From Endocalyx cinctus (taxonomy: Eukaryota > Ascomycota > Sordariomycetes > Amphisphaeriales > Apiosporaceae): DNA of 64,000 bases. The DNA lies in NCBI GenBank assembly GCA_001600455.1, contig BCKC01000010.1:936144-1000143 (forward strand), in the 5' to 3' direction. The notes under the pieces were generated by a model. That model was not told the origin of the DNA. It searched no databases and saw only the letters and a program-made list of their open reading frames with translations. The translations under genes were made by a program, and so were the position numbers. Shown one piece after another: positions 22,850-33,443 of the stretch. Within the stretch, counting starts at the first letter, position 1. Each line of letters starts with the position of its first letter.

Positions 22850-24729
22850 CTAACAATCAACTATAATCCTCCCCTTGCCACGACTAACGCACGACAGCAA
22901 ATTAGTCCGCATCTGCTCCTCGTCGAGCGCCGTCCCCTTGTGATCCACCTGTCCACCGCCGCAATACGTAACCGTGCAAGTGCCACAATTACCCGCGTTG
23001 CACGACGAGTCGACGTCGAAGCCGGCCTCGTTCAGGACTTGCAGGAGGGACTTCTCGCGCGGCACCTGCAGGACTTTGCCCGTCGTCTTGACCTCCACCT
23101 CGAACGGATCGCCCGTGCCTACCGCCGATCCGCCGAACTCTTCTAGGTGTACGCGGGAGCGCGGATACCCGAGCTCTTTTGCCCGGAGTCGGCACTCCTC
23201 GAGAAGGGAGGTCGGCCCGCAGCAGTAGATCATGATTTCCGGAGGATTGTCGTCTCCCGATTGCGAGAGGGCTGGAATGATATCCTTGACGTTGAGTCGC
23301 TTACCCTCGTCTTTGGCATAGATACGAGTTTGGTCTCGGGGTAGTTGGTCGAGGTACGCAGCGTCTTTCACGCTGCGGATGGCGTAGTGTACCTCGAATT
23401 GAGCGCTAGTATCATTGTTTCCGTTTGCTGACGCCATAAGCGCGCGAATGTCGCCCATGTACGCTGTAACGCCGATACCACCAATGATGAAAATATGCTT
23501 CTTCACTTGATTCTTATCGTCGTCCTCCTGTTTTCTTTTGAGGCTGTGACCCTTGGCCACCTTTAATACGTCGCCGACTTGAAAGTTCTCGTGTAGAAAA
23601 ACTGACCCTCCGCGAGAGTTATCATCTTTCGCTACACCGATCTCGAAACTTTTCATATTGCCAGATACGACGGAATAAGCGCGCGTAAACTTGTCCTCGG
23701 CGCCGAACTTTAGTCTCACGTGCGGGAACCGACCGAATCGCAAGGTTTCCGCATCCATGTTCTCGTCCTCCGCGGCGGCGAAAACGAATTTCTGGATTCT
23801 AGGCGTCAGGAAACTTTTTTCCACTAGTTTGAAGGGGCGCCACGGCATGGCCATGTCGCCTTGCAGCCGATCCTCCACTGTACGCAGAGCTTTGTCAGTA
23901 AATCTAATTTTGAGAAACGTAAATGGAGTAATTGGGTCCATTCAAGATAGAATAGAATCGACGACTTGCCGTCGCCACGGAGGAGGGAGGCATTAGCTAA
24001 CGATGTAAAACGAGATTACTCACTATTTTCAGCGCCATTGCGAAGTCTTGCCTCAAAAAGTTCAACGAATTGATCAGCGAGACCGGGTAAGTTGATAATT
24101 TCGGTAATGGCCTCCATATTATTAGTATCCTTATGGAGGTAATGCAGAAGGCGGCTCAGCGGCCAGCTCGGATTGATGCGTTCGAGGAGCTGGACCTCGT
24201 CACCTTCTTGGACGTATCCGGGCTCGAGCACGCGGTATAACCAGCCGGTGTAGCCGGTATCCTGTACCATTCTAGACATGTGTCTGTACTCGAATCGGTG
24301 GTTCAGCTTATAGCACGGCTGTCTCGTCATCGTCACCTGGACGACGGCCTGGGGACCGAAGCGGAACTTATCGCCGACGCAGACATTATTCTCCGTCAGG
24401 TGATTCGTCGCGATATTCTCGCCGAAAGAGCCGATTTTGAATTTGGTCTCGCGACCGGGCACCAGCTTCTTCCAGTCTTCGTAGTGGTTGTGATCGTACT
24501 GGTGAATAGCGTTGTCCGCGTGCCGGTGCGGGATATAGTCGCGCTCGTCGCCCTCGAAACCGAACTTGGAGAGCATGACCTTACCCTCGCGTTCTTGCTT
24601 GATGATGGCTGAGGCCATCTTCACGCCCGCGAAGGGTCGGATCTTTCCTGTTCGTAAACTTAGCAATCTGTCCGGAGGGGGGATCGGCGCGGAGTCAATA
24701 TCTGACCCGAAGAAGGCGATAGAGCCCAT
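22850..24729 (-). CDS. MOSC domain / FAD-NAD reductase / 2Fe-2S ferredoxin fusion protein
   Basis: Exons 24729-24024 and 23877-22850 give 577 residues. Exon 1 encodes a MOSC domain with GSFGENI and the conserved molybdenum-cofactor-sulfur cysteine in TRQPCY (Cys139), followed by the 3-alpha helical bundle seen after MOSC in YiiM-type proteins. Exon 2 encodes a phthalate dioxygenase reductase-like module: a flavin-binding RAYSVVSG, the NAD-binding GGIGVTAYMGDI, CCGPTSLLEEC, and a C-terminal plant-type 2Fe-2S domain with CNAGNCGTC and a distant LLSC. The intron splits an AUG-creating codon exactly at the domain junction. Such fungal fusions combine what are separate bacterial genes and probably reduce N-hydroxylated or other xenobiotic substrates, or pass electrons to a molybdenum centre; the true substrate is unknown. 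A downstream ATG at 23941 lies inside the predicted intron and could start a reductase-only form. Confidence 0.85.
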
Positions 24730-25817
24730 TTTTGCGAATGATTGGGGAGGTTGCCTCTGAATAAACTCCTTTCAATTAATCAAATCTTAGGGATTGGAAA
24801 CGGTGTATGGCTCCTAAAGAGAAGACAGATAAGTTCTGGGAGCATTTGATCAGCGAGGAGTTAATAAACAGATCGGCGCGAATGGTTGAGATAAGGATGA
24901 GTGGAGTTAAGGTTAAGTGAGCAATGCAAGATAAACCTACATCTGTTAAGATTTCCCTACGAGATCTCCAATGATACCCTGATTATTTAATATCACAATC
25001 GTATGCAGCGCTGTATATAGAAGCTCAAGTTGGATTGTCGGATTAAAAAGAATGCACACCCTCCCATGGAAATTCCGCACGCTTCACCTTGACATTAATA
25101 CTCCTTCGAGAAAACTACTGAATTAAAAGCAAAAGCACAATATCGGAAACACTAGGCCTATTTAGAGGTGACGTCCCGTCGGCGTGAGTCAAGCCAAGCT
25201 CGGTATCGGATACGACAGGACACTTTTCGGGACGGTTATGCATTAGCACGATCCTCAGCACGATGATGTGTGGAGACGAGACAAACATAAAATTTTCTGC
25301 ATAGTGTAAAACATAAAAATCACTTTGGGGTTAAACAACTAGGATGGCAGTATTAATATTTCCGCATACTTGTTTACATAGTTGACTCGTATCTGTCGAG
25401 TAATACCAACAAATCTACTGTACTTTCATCTACAAGAGATGCTATGTACAACCCTAAATCGTCAGATCTACAAGACAGAAAAAAAAAAAAAAAAAACCTC
25501 TACCCACGTGTGCCGGTGTCTTAGATCCATCTCCATCGTTCCCCTAAAAGCAGTATGGATGCAGGTAGCTTAGGCCCTATAATCCTAGTTAATTTAATGC
25601 TGACCCGAGAGGGTTACTGGCATATGTACATCTCGGCTCAAAATTTATTGGTTTTTGTGTTAATTAGCAAGGGGGTGGGGGGGGTTAAAAAAATAATACA
25701 TAATAAGAAGAATTTTCAAAGATGATATTTGAAAAGTCTGTTAAATCCGTATAACTTCGACTTTTAGCTTCGTAGTGAGAGAATAATAAATAATTTCAAA
25801 TTTAAACCTCGAGAAAT
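24730..25817. other. Divergent intergenic region
   Basis: About 1.09 kb between the MOSC/reductase gene (-) and the DMT transporter (+). It includes a poly-A run near 25478 and a G-run near 25675. It should carry both promoters. No gene seen. Confidence 0.5.
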
Positions 25818-27423
25818 ATGAGTTACGGGTCAACGAACAACGCTACCGACGGCGTATCTAAGCCAGTCATCCCCACGTCGTCTCAGATGGACGATGCCGA
25901 GCCGCTGATCGCCGGCGAGGATCCATCCACTACTCCCGAAGCCGGTGAATCCGCTCCTAGTCATGATGGTGAAAATGATACGTCCGAGATTGAGCAGTCA
26001 TCGCCGACGATATGGATGCAGTTACGAGGATTTTACGAGCGGAATTTAGGTTTGGCGCTCGTGTTTATGGCACAAACGTTCGGATCGATAGTTAGTTTCA
26101 CCCATCCATCTATCCACTTGTCTATCTAATACCTAGGGAATGGACGAAAATGGCTGATACGTGGGTTTAACGTATAGATGAGCACGGCGGCTAAACTACT
26201 CACATCTCCTAACTCTCCTAACCGGATGCACGCTATGCACATCATCTTCGTGCGTATGTTCGTCACTTCCATCCTCGGCCTACTCTATATGTGGTATAAG
26301 AAAGTGCCGGACTGGCCTTTCGGTAAGCGCGAGGTGAGAGGCCTGCTCGTGCAGCGGGGTACAGCCGGATTCATAGGCCTCTTCGGACTGTACTGTAAGT
26401 AATGCATCTTGCACCATGCATTTTCTCCTTCATAGACGCAAAACAGCTAAAATAATGTAATATAACTTTAAAAGACTCCCTTACTTATCTGGAAATATCC
26501 GATGCCACCGCCATTTCCTTCCTAGTGCCAACATGGACCGCCATAACCTGCTACCTATGGCTAGGAGAGCCCTATCGGATTCAAGAGGCCCTGTCCGGGT
26601 TTATTTCTCTGGTGGGCGTGCTACTGATCGCGCGACCGGCCTTCATATTCGGAGACATGACTACTCAACCCATCCGCGGTAACTCCATCACGATGCTAGA
26701 GGATAACGGGGGATTGGTACCGGCGCCTTCCCCGACGCCTTCCCAGCGCGGTCTCGCCGTCATAGGTGCTCTTGTGGGCACACTCGCCTCGGCCGTCGCT
26801 TACGGAACGATCCGGCTCATCGGCAGCCGGGCGCACTCGCTTATCAGCGTGAATTACTTCGCCATGTTGGCCACGGTCGGGTCGGCGTTGGTTATCGTCG
26901 TTCACCCGGATTTGGGGTTGGTGCTTCCGCAGGGAGTTTTTCAGTGGTATGTTCTTCTTTGCCCCATCAAGTACTATTGGAACATATGACATGTATACAT
27001 TTACTTGAAAGGGTCAACTAATAATAGAGGGGAAAAACTTAGGCTCCTTGTAGCGATCATCGGCGTAGCCGGATTTCTGCTCCAGTTTCTCCTCACCGAA
27101 GGCTTACAAAGGGAAAAAGGTGGTAGGGCCACGAACCTTATCGTAAGTTTTCTTCAGAACTCCACATATGGACTCAACAGTCATCATCCCCTCTAACTGG
27201 ATACTGGAAAAAACAGTATGTTCAAATGGTCTTCGCCCTTATCATCGAGCGCGTTATCTGGGGCACTACGCCGCCGGTCGTCAGTTTTGTCGGGTCGGCT
27301 CTCATCATTTGTGCCTCGGTTTGGCTCACGATGCAAAAGACTTCTCCTTCCCAGAATAAGAAGAAGCAGCAGACGGTAGATGAGGAGAGTAGTCTCTTAG
27401 GAAGGGGAGATAGACAGAGCTAA
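25818..27423 (+). CDS. EamA/DMT-superfamily membrane transporter (SLC35G-like)
   Basis: Exons 25818-26090, 26178-26394, 26475-26946, 27043-27142 and 27217-27423 give 422 residues. About 70 polar, acidic residues precede ten predicted membrane helices. Motifs typical of this fungal family: the LALVFMAQTFGS helix, HAMHIIFVRMFVTS, a central YLEISDATAISFLVPTWTA, the LGEPYRIQEALSGFISLVGVL stretch, AYGTIRLIGSRAHS and the last NLIYVQMVFALIIERVIWG. It should move a metabolite (nucleotide sugar, amino acid derivative or similar) across a membrane; neither substrate nor organelle can be read from the sequence. All five exons join in frame with standard splice sites. Confidence 0.85.
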
Positions 27424-28029
27424 GTATAAGAATCGCACTATAAGAGCTTATCCAAGTCGTGACAGATTGGACAAGATGTAACTTGGCAAGAATGGATATA
27501 CTATCATGGGCATTGGTTTCCAATAAAGGCATTCTAGCAGAAAATAATATGGGGAGACACTACACCCATAACGAACATATATACGAGCACACATACTCTT
27601 TTGAGGTGAAAATATAGTCCTGGTACTATGATCAAAGATTATAGGGCATGCAACAATCCTTTAATGCATCAATATCTATCATTTTCACCGAGGAATCATT
27701 TTATGCAAGTAGAGGAACCATCAACTTATCGTCAAGTATCAAATCATGTTACAAACTCATCGCGCTCATTTTTAAGGGAACTGTGTGAATCCGTGACCGC
27801 AGACGCAGGGCCTATCAAAAGCCATGCTACTGCTGTCCTGGGTGTAGAATCACGGAGTAAAAAGCCCTCAAGTCCCTCTTTTCTAGTTGAATATTACCAA
27901 TTCCTCCGCATAAATATATAGAAGCCCATTCATCCAGTTGTCGTTTCAATTCCCAACGCCGTTTTCTATATATCCCTTTCTATAAATTTCAGAAACAGAA
28001 TCATTAATCTATCTTTGCGTTCGTAACTT
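27424..28029. other. Convergent intergenic region
   Basis: About 600 bp between the DMT transporter and Gpi1 3' ends. A short plus-strand frame (about 27628-27921) has no recognisable features and I do not accept it. Confidence 0.5.
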
Positions 28030-30376
28030 CTAGTAACCCCTCCCGTTCGCCCGTCCATTCATGTGCCTCCTGCTGCCATTTAAGTTGGCCAGGTTCGTCG
28101 TGACGCCGTACGGATATAGCCTCGCTGGTCGTTTCTTAGCCGGCAAGGAGTTCAAGGCCTCCCACATCTCCATGATGCCTGCTCTGTGTGCAGGGAGCAT
28201 ACTATACTGAAGGGAATAAAGAATCTTTCGATGAATTGGCGGGACAAACCTCCCTGTTATAAGGCAAAATAGAACGCGAGGTGACAGGTAGTGCTTGCGA
28301 ATGCGTTGTCCCATCTGAAAATACTGATGGAACATCGCTGGAAATGGCAGCGGCGTGGGCTATAAAAATGTTAGCCACATTCATATCCACAGCCAAATGT
28401 TAAGGATAGCTGACAACAATACCTTTAGAAGAATCACTGAAGTCGGCTGCAATGATGGTGACGACGGCGTTTGTGAGTCTGTAGCTATACCACGTCTAGA
28501 TTGGGTATCACGAAGTTCAAAGCGTATCCCACCTTTATGTACCAATTAGCAAAGCACCAAAGGAGTTTTTGATTTGTATCACATACCGGGAAGACGCCGC
28601 GGGTCCTTAGCCCTAAGCATGAGGGCAAACAATGGAAAATGGTTTAAACAAGAAAGTAATGTATCAAAAATAGCTTTTAGGGATATGATGGCCATGCGAG
28701 CGATAGCAAAATTAAGGTAGAAGACAACAACGGTGGGAAGTAAGAAGAAAAGTAAGGTAAACAAGATTGTGCCAACTAGAAGTTGATCGATGTCGTAATC
28801 GCACGAGTCTACTCGGTTTCGGAGCACGTTGTACTTCTTACCCCTAAAGAGTTGGAAAAGGGATAGCAGGATGGTCAACTGCCAGTGGTATATTCGAGCC
28901 GAGGCGAGGTAGAAGGAGTAGATGTGAACAGTGAGTATGGAGAGAAGGTCGGAAAACAGGGCAATCGGCATACTGGCTCCCGCAAAACTCGAAAATCCAA
29001 CGAACCAAACGATGTGAAGCAGTAACGGTTGGAGCAAGTCGATGCAACTAGACCAGTAGTCGATGACCCAAAGAAACAGGTCACCTAGGAAGAGCGCTAG
29101 TTCGCTATTTAATTTCAACCCGGCCGGCCAGCCCATCAGCCACGAAATGCCGCTTTGCAAGGCTTCGATGGTGTATTTCTGCAGTAGTACGCTGATTGTA
29201 TCAGCGACGAATCCGGCATTATCGATAATGTAAGAACCCAACGCGATACCGATGATAACATCGTTCGCAACCAACCATAAACTGTTATAGAAACGTATGT
29301 AGTCCGGATGGCTAGTGGTAACGCTCTCCCAGTCATTTTTCCGCAAGCGTAACTTGACATATTGCATTGGCCAGTAACAAAATTGCTGAAGTCGAATCTC
29401 GAGTTGTTGGGCTGTCGCAGATATATCTTTGAGGGCGGGTGATGTCGGCCGCGGCCTCCACTCAAGAATCGAGAGAAGAAGCTCAGCTGCCACTCGGTGG
29501 GCGAGAAGAGAAAATATAACAATTCGTCTTATCACGGGAAACGCGTAAACAATGATCATATCCCAAATCAAGAATATGATATAATCTCTCATCGTCGCGG
29601 CATGTTCTACCACTCGCTCCGACACGCTTAACGCGCGCTTGGGCCGAGTACCAATCAGCGGGACATTTTTTTGCAAGAGATGTTCCAATTCCCAAGCCCA
29701 ATTGATCTGATTCACTATCCTGGAGAGCGCCTTGTCTTTCTGAGTAGGCGTGTGCTTTATAACGGAGTGTTCTTTGAGCTTCTCAACCAGGCTTTGGTGT
29801 TTTTCTTCATTTATTCGCTTTTTCTTTTCATTTTCCACCTCGGATATCTCGGGCAAGGCATATGGTGATTCAACTTCCTTATCGGAGAGTGAAAGGGCGA
29901 TGGGATTTAGTGAGATGTACTGCATTCGAATAGGTATGGGTCTCTCAAACAGTATGGTCTGGATACTGAAAGCCTGGGGGCAGGTAATCTGCGGGACTTG
30001 TTCTTGGGGAGCTGTTATCGCGCGTACCCACGATGGGTCGGTTTCGAGTGCAGATGGGGGATTCGTGACACCAAGCACATGCATCGCAGATAGGCCGCAG
30101 AGCTCAAAGATTCGGGTTATCGCATGAGGGGCACTTCGTAAAAGGACACCTGTTTTCAAAGCATTCTCGACGCTCCTTGGCTGAAACGAGGTTAGAAAAA
30201 CGAGAAGATGAAGGATTGAACAGACATTTTGATATACTTACATCGACATGATCGAGGACAGCTACAACAACGACATCTAATCCAGAATTCCTCCAACCAA
30301 CGATAACGCCGGGAAGAGTTGATCTTGAGATATCAATTGGCCAAAAAACCCTCATCAACCCATCATTCTCTGGCAT
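28030..30376 (-). CDS. GPI1: GPI-GlcNAc transferase complex subunit Gpi1 (PIG-Q)
   Basis: Exons 30376-30242, 30180-28587, 28532-28423 and 28359-28030 give 722 residues. The N-terminus has the family pattern MRVFWPIDI and GVIVGWRNSGLDVVVV. A cytosolic segment follows, then several membrane helices, with conserved LWLVANDVIIGIALG, WLMGWPAGLKLN, YRGK-like FRGKKYNVLRNR and a C-terminal GGIRFELRD, FHQYFQMGQRIRKHYLSPRV. Gpi1 is part of the ER complex that adds GlcNAc to phosphatidylinositol, the first step of GPI-anchor synthesis, and stabilises the complex. The protein could instead start at the second Met (30355), which gives the more usual MRVFWP end. Intron 2 and 3 flank a short 36-residue exon. 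Confidence 0.92.
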
Positions 30377-30473
30377 GTCCTCGAGAGGCGCCAGAGTCCT
30401 CCCGATCAGAAGGAGCCTCTGCGCCTAAGCTGTTCTCGAGCAGATACACCTAAGCCCGATGGTCGCGGGTGCT

Positions 30474-30868
30474 TTATCGACGAAAGTCAGTTATACGTAC
30501 ACGTCGCAAATAGGAGTTAACCAATTGGGAGATAGATAGTAATACCAGATCAGCTGCTGTTCGAGCAACGTGTTGTACGGGTATGAAGATACAGAGGAAT
30601 GCTACACTTAGGAAGACGAAAGCCTGAGCTGCGCGCACCTATCAAAAGGACAACAATTGAAGATGGTTAGCACATGCCAGATATTTGTTTTTTTTTTTTT
30701 ACGAAGTACTACACAACACTCAATGGCTAGCAATAGACGTGTCCTTACAATAACTCCTTTGTCCCAAGCAAAGACTGCCAGATCGTAGAGTCGAGCAACA
30801 AGATCCCATCGAGCAGTAATGTAGCCAGCTACGAATATGGCGAGGGTGACAACGGAAAAGGGGTGCAT
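30474..30868 (-). CDS. Small predicted membrane protein, conserved-looking, unknown function
   Basis: Exons 30868-30749 and 30638-30474 give 94 residues. Two hydrophobic stretches are visible: FSVVTLAIFVAGYI near the start and FVFLSVAFLCIFIPV after the splice, joined by a charged loop with ARWDLVARLYDLAVFAWDKG. The join keeps frame with GTAAGG donor and GATAG acceptor. The reading frame stays open upstream of the ATG (PRTERWNLPLVNDPSNY), which looks protein-like, so the real start may be in an upstream exon I could not find. A 6-codon uORF (30905-30885) lies just before the chosen ATG. I do not recognise the family. It lies about 100 bp upstream of Gpi1 in the same direction. Confidence 0.55.
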
Positions 30869-30905
30869 GTAGTTAGACGGATCATTAACGAGAGGCAAGT
30901 TCCAT

Positions 30906-32352
30906 CGCTCGGTCCTAGGGTTAACGTTGGGCGGTTTTGTAATGGACGAGGTTTATAATTCAATCGCAAGGTAGATAGGCAATAAAGTTGAATGCGACCG
31001 ATTAGATAATAATTATTAGACAAATTCGCGACAATATTTACTGGTGAACGAGGACTAGGAAGTACTTGTCAAATGTAATGATCAAGTTTGGTAAGAGTGT
31101 TCTTTAGATATTATATCGTATCGTATATTCGTGTCTGGTCTTTTCGTCGTCGTCGGTCTTCGTTCTTTTCGTTACGGGTGATTAAGCCAGGTAAACGTGG
31201 ACCAGTCTTAAGCTGGATGTGATATCATCAGATTAATTTCCCTTTACAAATCCGAATTTTCGTCACAATGGACAGGAAGTATAGATATGTATGGAAAAGT
31301 AAAACAAAAATAAAATGAATATTGTGAATGGTTAAGAATGGATAGAGTTTTGATTAAGACCCCTTGCAGATGTGTATTAAAAAGGTTGCAAAAGCTGCGA
31401 GTCTATCCAGGTGCTGCAAGTTCCAGTTGCGTTGTGTATTGCGTATACATGCGCGGGTCCGTCAATTACTTTTTTACTGTAACCATCGGCTAATAAATTG
31501 GACGGACACTAAATCAAACCGTACCACTTCTCGTCTATTTCAATATCGATAAAAGAAAAAAAATATTCTTTTATTTAACCCAATAAGAGATAAGACTACC
31601 TCCACCGTGGGATATCCAAATTATATATTATGAAAATAGTGGACAGAGAAAGAAAAGAAGAAAATATCAAGAAGCTTTCTGATACTTACAGGGTGGTAGG
31701 TGTTGTTGATGGTAGAGATAAAGTAAGCGTGTTGCTTTTTGAGAATTTATGTGAAAATTATACTCCGTATTCCAGGTTTGCTTTATCATATCTGCACAAT
31801 CTTGGTCGAAGAAAAACTTTTGATTGCTTCATTTTCAGCAACATGGGACCGACACTTGGTTTAAGCCAGAATGAAATCGAGTGGCGTCAACAGTCAGATT
31901 TTCTATAATTCTTTTCTTCTCTCTTTGATACGTGTTTGCTTTGTAGTATATAATGCAAAGTAAGATATTTATCCGACGCCGACTGCCCCTAACCTAAAGC
32001 AATGTAGGTAGGATATGATGAGATGGGAGTGATGTTGAGATGAGGGGGAAGGGTTACACATATATATTTATACGAAAGGAAATACATATATAATCGAGGG
32101 AAGTAATCCTTTAACCTAACCTAGTTCTCCATGTGATGTGTGTTACGTTAATTTCATACGAACCCAACAGCTCGTATTTCTTATATGCCAATAGTTGAGA
32201 CCCTCTGCAAGTCCGGGAATAAGAAGCTAAGCTGTCTGCTAACTGAAGGATCTAAGCTGACCGCCCGGCGCTGATCCGGATATCGGCACTACTAATGGAT
32301 GAAATGAGGCTGAGTCTGAGTCCTGGGCAAAAGAAAGCTTTGTTTGGTATCG
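30906..32352. other. Intergenic region
   Basis: About 1.45 kb, AT-rich. A plus-strand 92-codon frame (31630-31908) with an ATG is present but shows no motif, signal or splice support, so I leave it as unconfirmed. The rest should hold the promoter of the small membrane protein and the 3' UTR of the Mdm35 gene. Confidence 0.45.
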
Positions 32353-32894
32353 TCACTTTCGTTTCATGTGTAAGGCGTCGTTTTCTTTTGTATCTTCTCG
32401 TGCCTCTTCTAGAAGTTTATCTATTCCACGCTCTTTGAGGGCAACCTACGTCGTTCAAAAAAAGTAAGGGGCAGATAAAGTTAGGAAACAGACAAATAAT
32501 GTATATCAGGAGTAGATAAGATGGACCAAGACAGAAATTTTGGGTCATCGTTACAATAATAAGTTTTTACCATATAAACATAAATTGGACTCACTTTTAA
32601 GCATTTTTGATAATCTTTGAATAGCTTGGTGCAGTCGCTATCATCGGCCTTGCCATTTCCTCGAAGATATTCTAGGGACGTTATTAATAATGCTGAAAAT
32701 ATAAAGGAGGTTGAAACATACTCTCGCTATACCACTTAAGAAAGCAAGTATCATACCGTCTAGAACCAGTCAGCATAGGTATCTCATTTCTAATTTTGAT
32801 GCTATGTACGCAGCTCTGGGCGAAGAGAGCTAATGTCCTTGGATTTGACTTACTCCTTTACCTCATTACACTCTGGTGCTAGAGAAGCAGACAT
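32353..32894 (-). CDS. MDM35: Mdm35 (TRIAP1) twin CX9C intermembrane-space protein, four tiny exons
   Basis: Exons 32894-32854 (41 nt), 32759-32722 (38 nt), 32671-32595 (77 nt) and 32445-32353 (93 nt) give 82 residues. Every exon is too short to stand out as an open frame. The spliced protein begins MSASLAPECNEVKERYDTC, then FLKWYSEKYLRGN, a second CX9C pair in CTKLFKDYQKC, and ends with LKVALKERGIDKLLEEAR and a charged tail. The two CX9C motifs (nine residues between cysteines in each pair) form the disulfide-linked helical hairpin imported by Mia40. Mdm35 binds Ups1/Ups2 and enables phosphatidic acid and phosphatidylserine transfer between mitochondrial membranes. Length (yeast 86) and motif order agree. 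It shares a 550-bp divergent promoter region with RRP6. Confidence 0.92.
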
Positions 32895-33443
32895 GGCGAT
32901 CTAAAACAGAATCAGATGCGATATGTCATATAATAAAGCGAACTGAAATATCTGAATATGTGAGTTTGTAACTGGCAGAGACTATACATGTATTAATGGA
33001 AAATACTTAAATGCTTATTTACTCATCATCATTTCTAATTCAGTCACTGCTGACACCAAAAATACACTACTACCTAGACCTGCAGGACCTGCTAAACTGT
33101 CAGCTATACATACATAATAATACTGTACATGACAGGCAGAACAGGGTAGCTGTTAGCTGCAACTAAATACCTAAATAGCCAAATAGGCAGATAGACTGTC
33201 AGGGATCGCGGAAGATCATTTCTTATCCTTATCTTATCTATGATATCGCGGGGATTTTTTGACCGACCGAAACAAATATTTAGATTTATTTTCTTTAAGC
33301 TTTTTTTTGCATTGATACTTGCGATCGCTCGCTCGCCATAGTAACCTTCCACACATTGCGCCTGTGGTTCGGTTTTTACTATTACTACTATTATTACTTT
33401 CATTTTTGAGTTTTATTGAGTCAATTAGAATATCAAAATAGCT
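32895..33443. other. Divergent promoter region MDM35 / RRP6
   Basis: About 550 bp. It contains a GATCGCTCGCTCGCC stretch near 33324 and CT/AT-rich runs. No gene seen. Confidence 0.5.

Noticed and set aside
23878..23941. A separate reductase gene starting at ATG 23941
   Set aside because: The ATG lies in a segment with good donor and acceptor sites, and removing it joins two domains known to be fused in fungi; kept only as an alternative form.
31630..31908. A 92-codon plus-strand frame
   Set aside because: No motif, signal, splice partner or family resemblance; AT-rich context makes chance likely.
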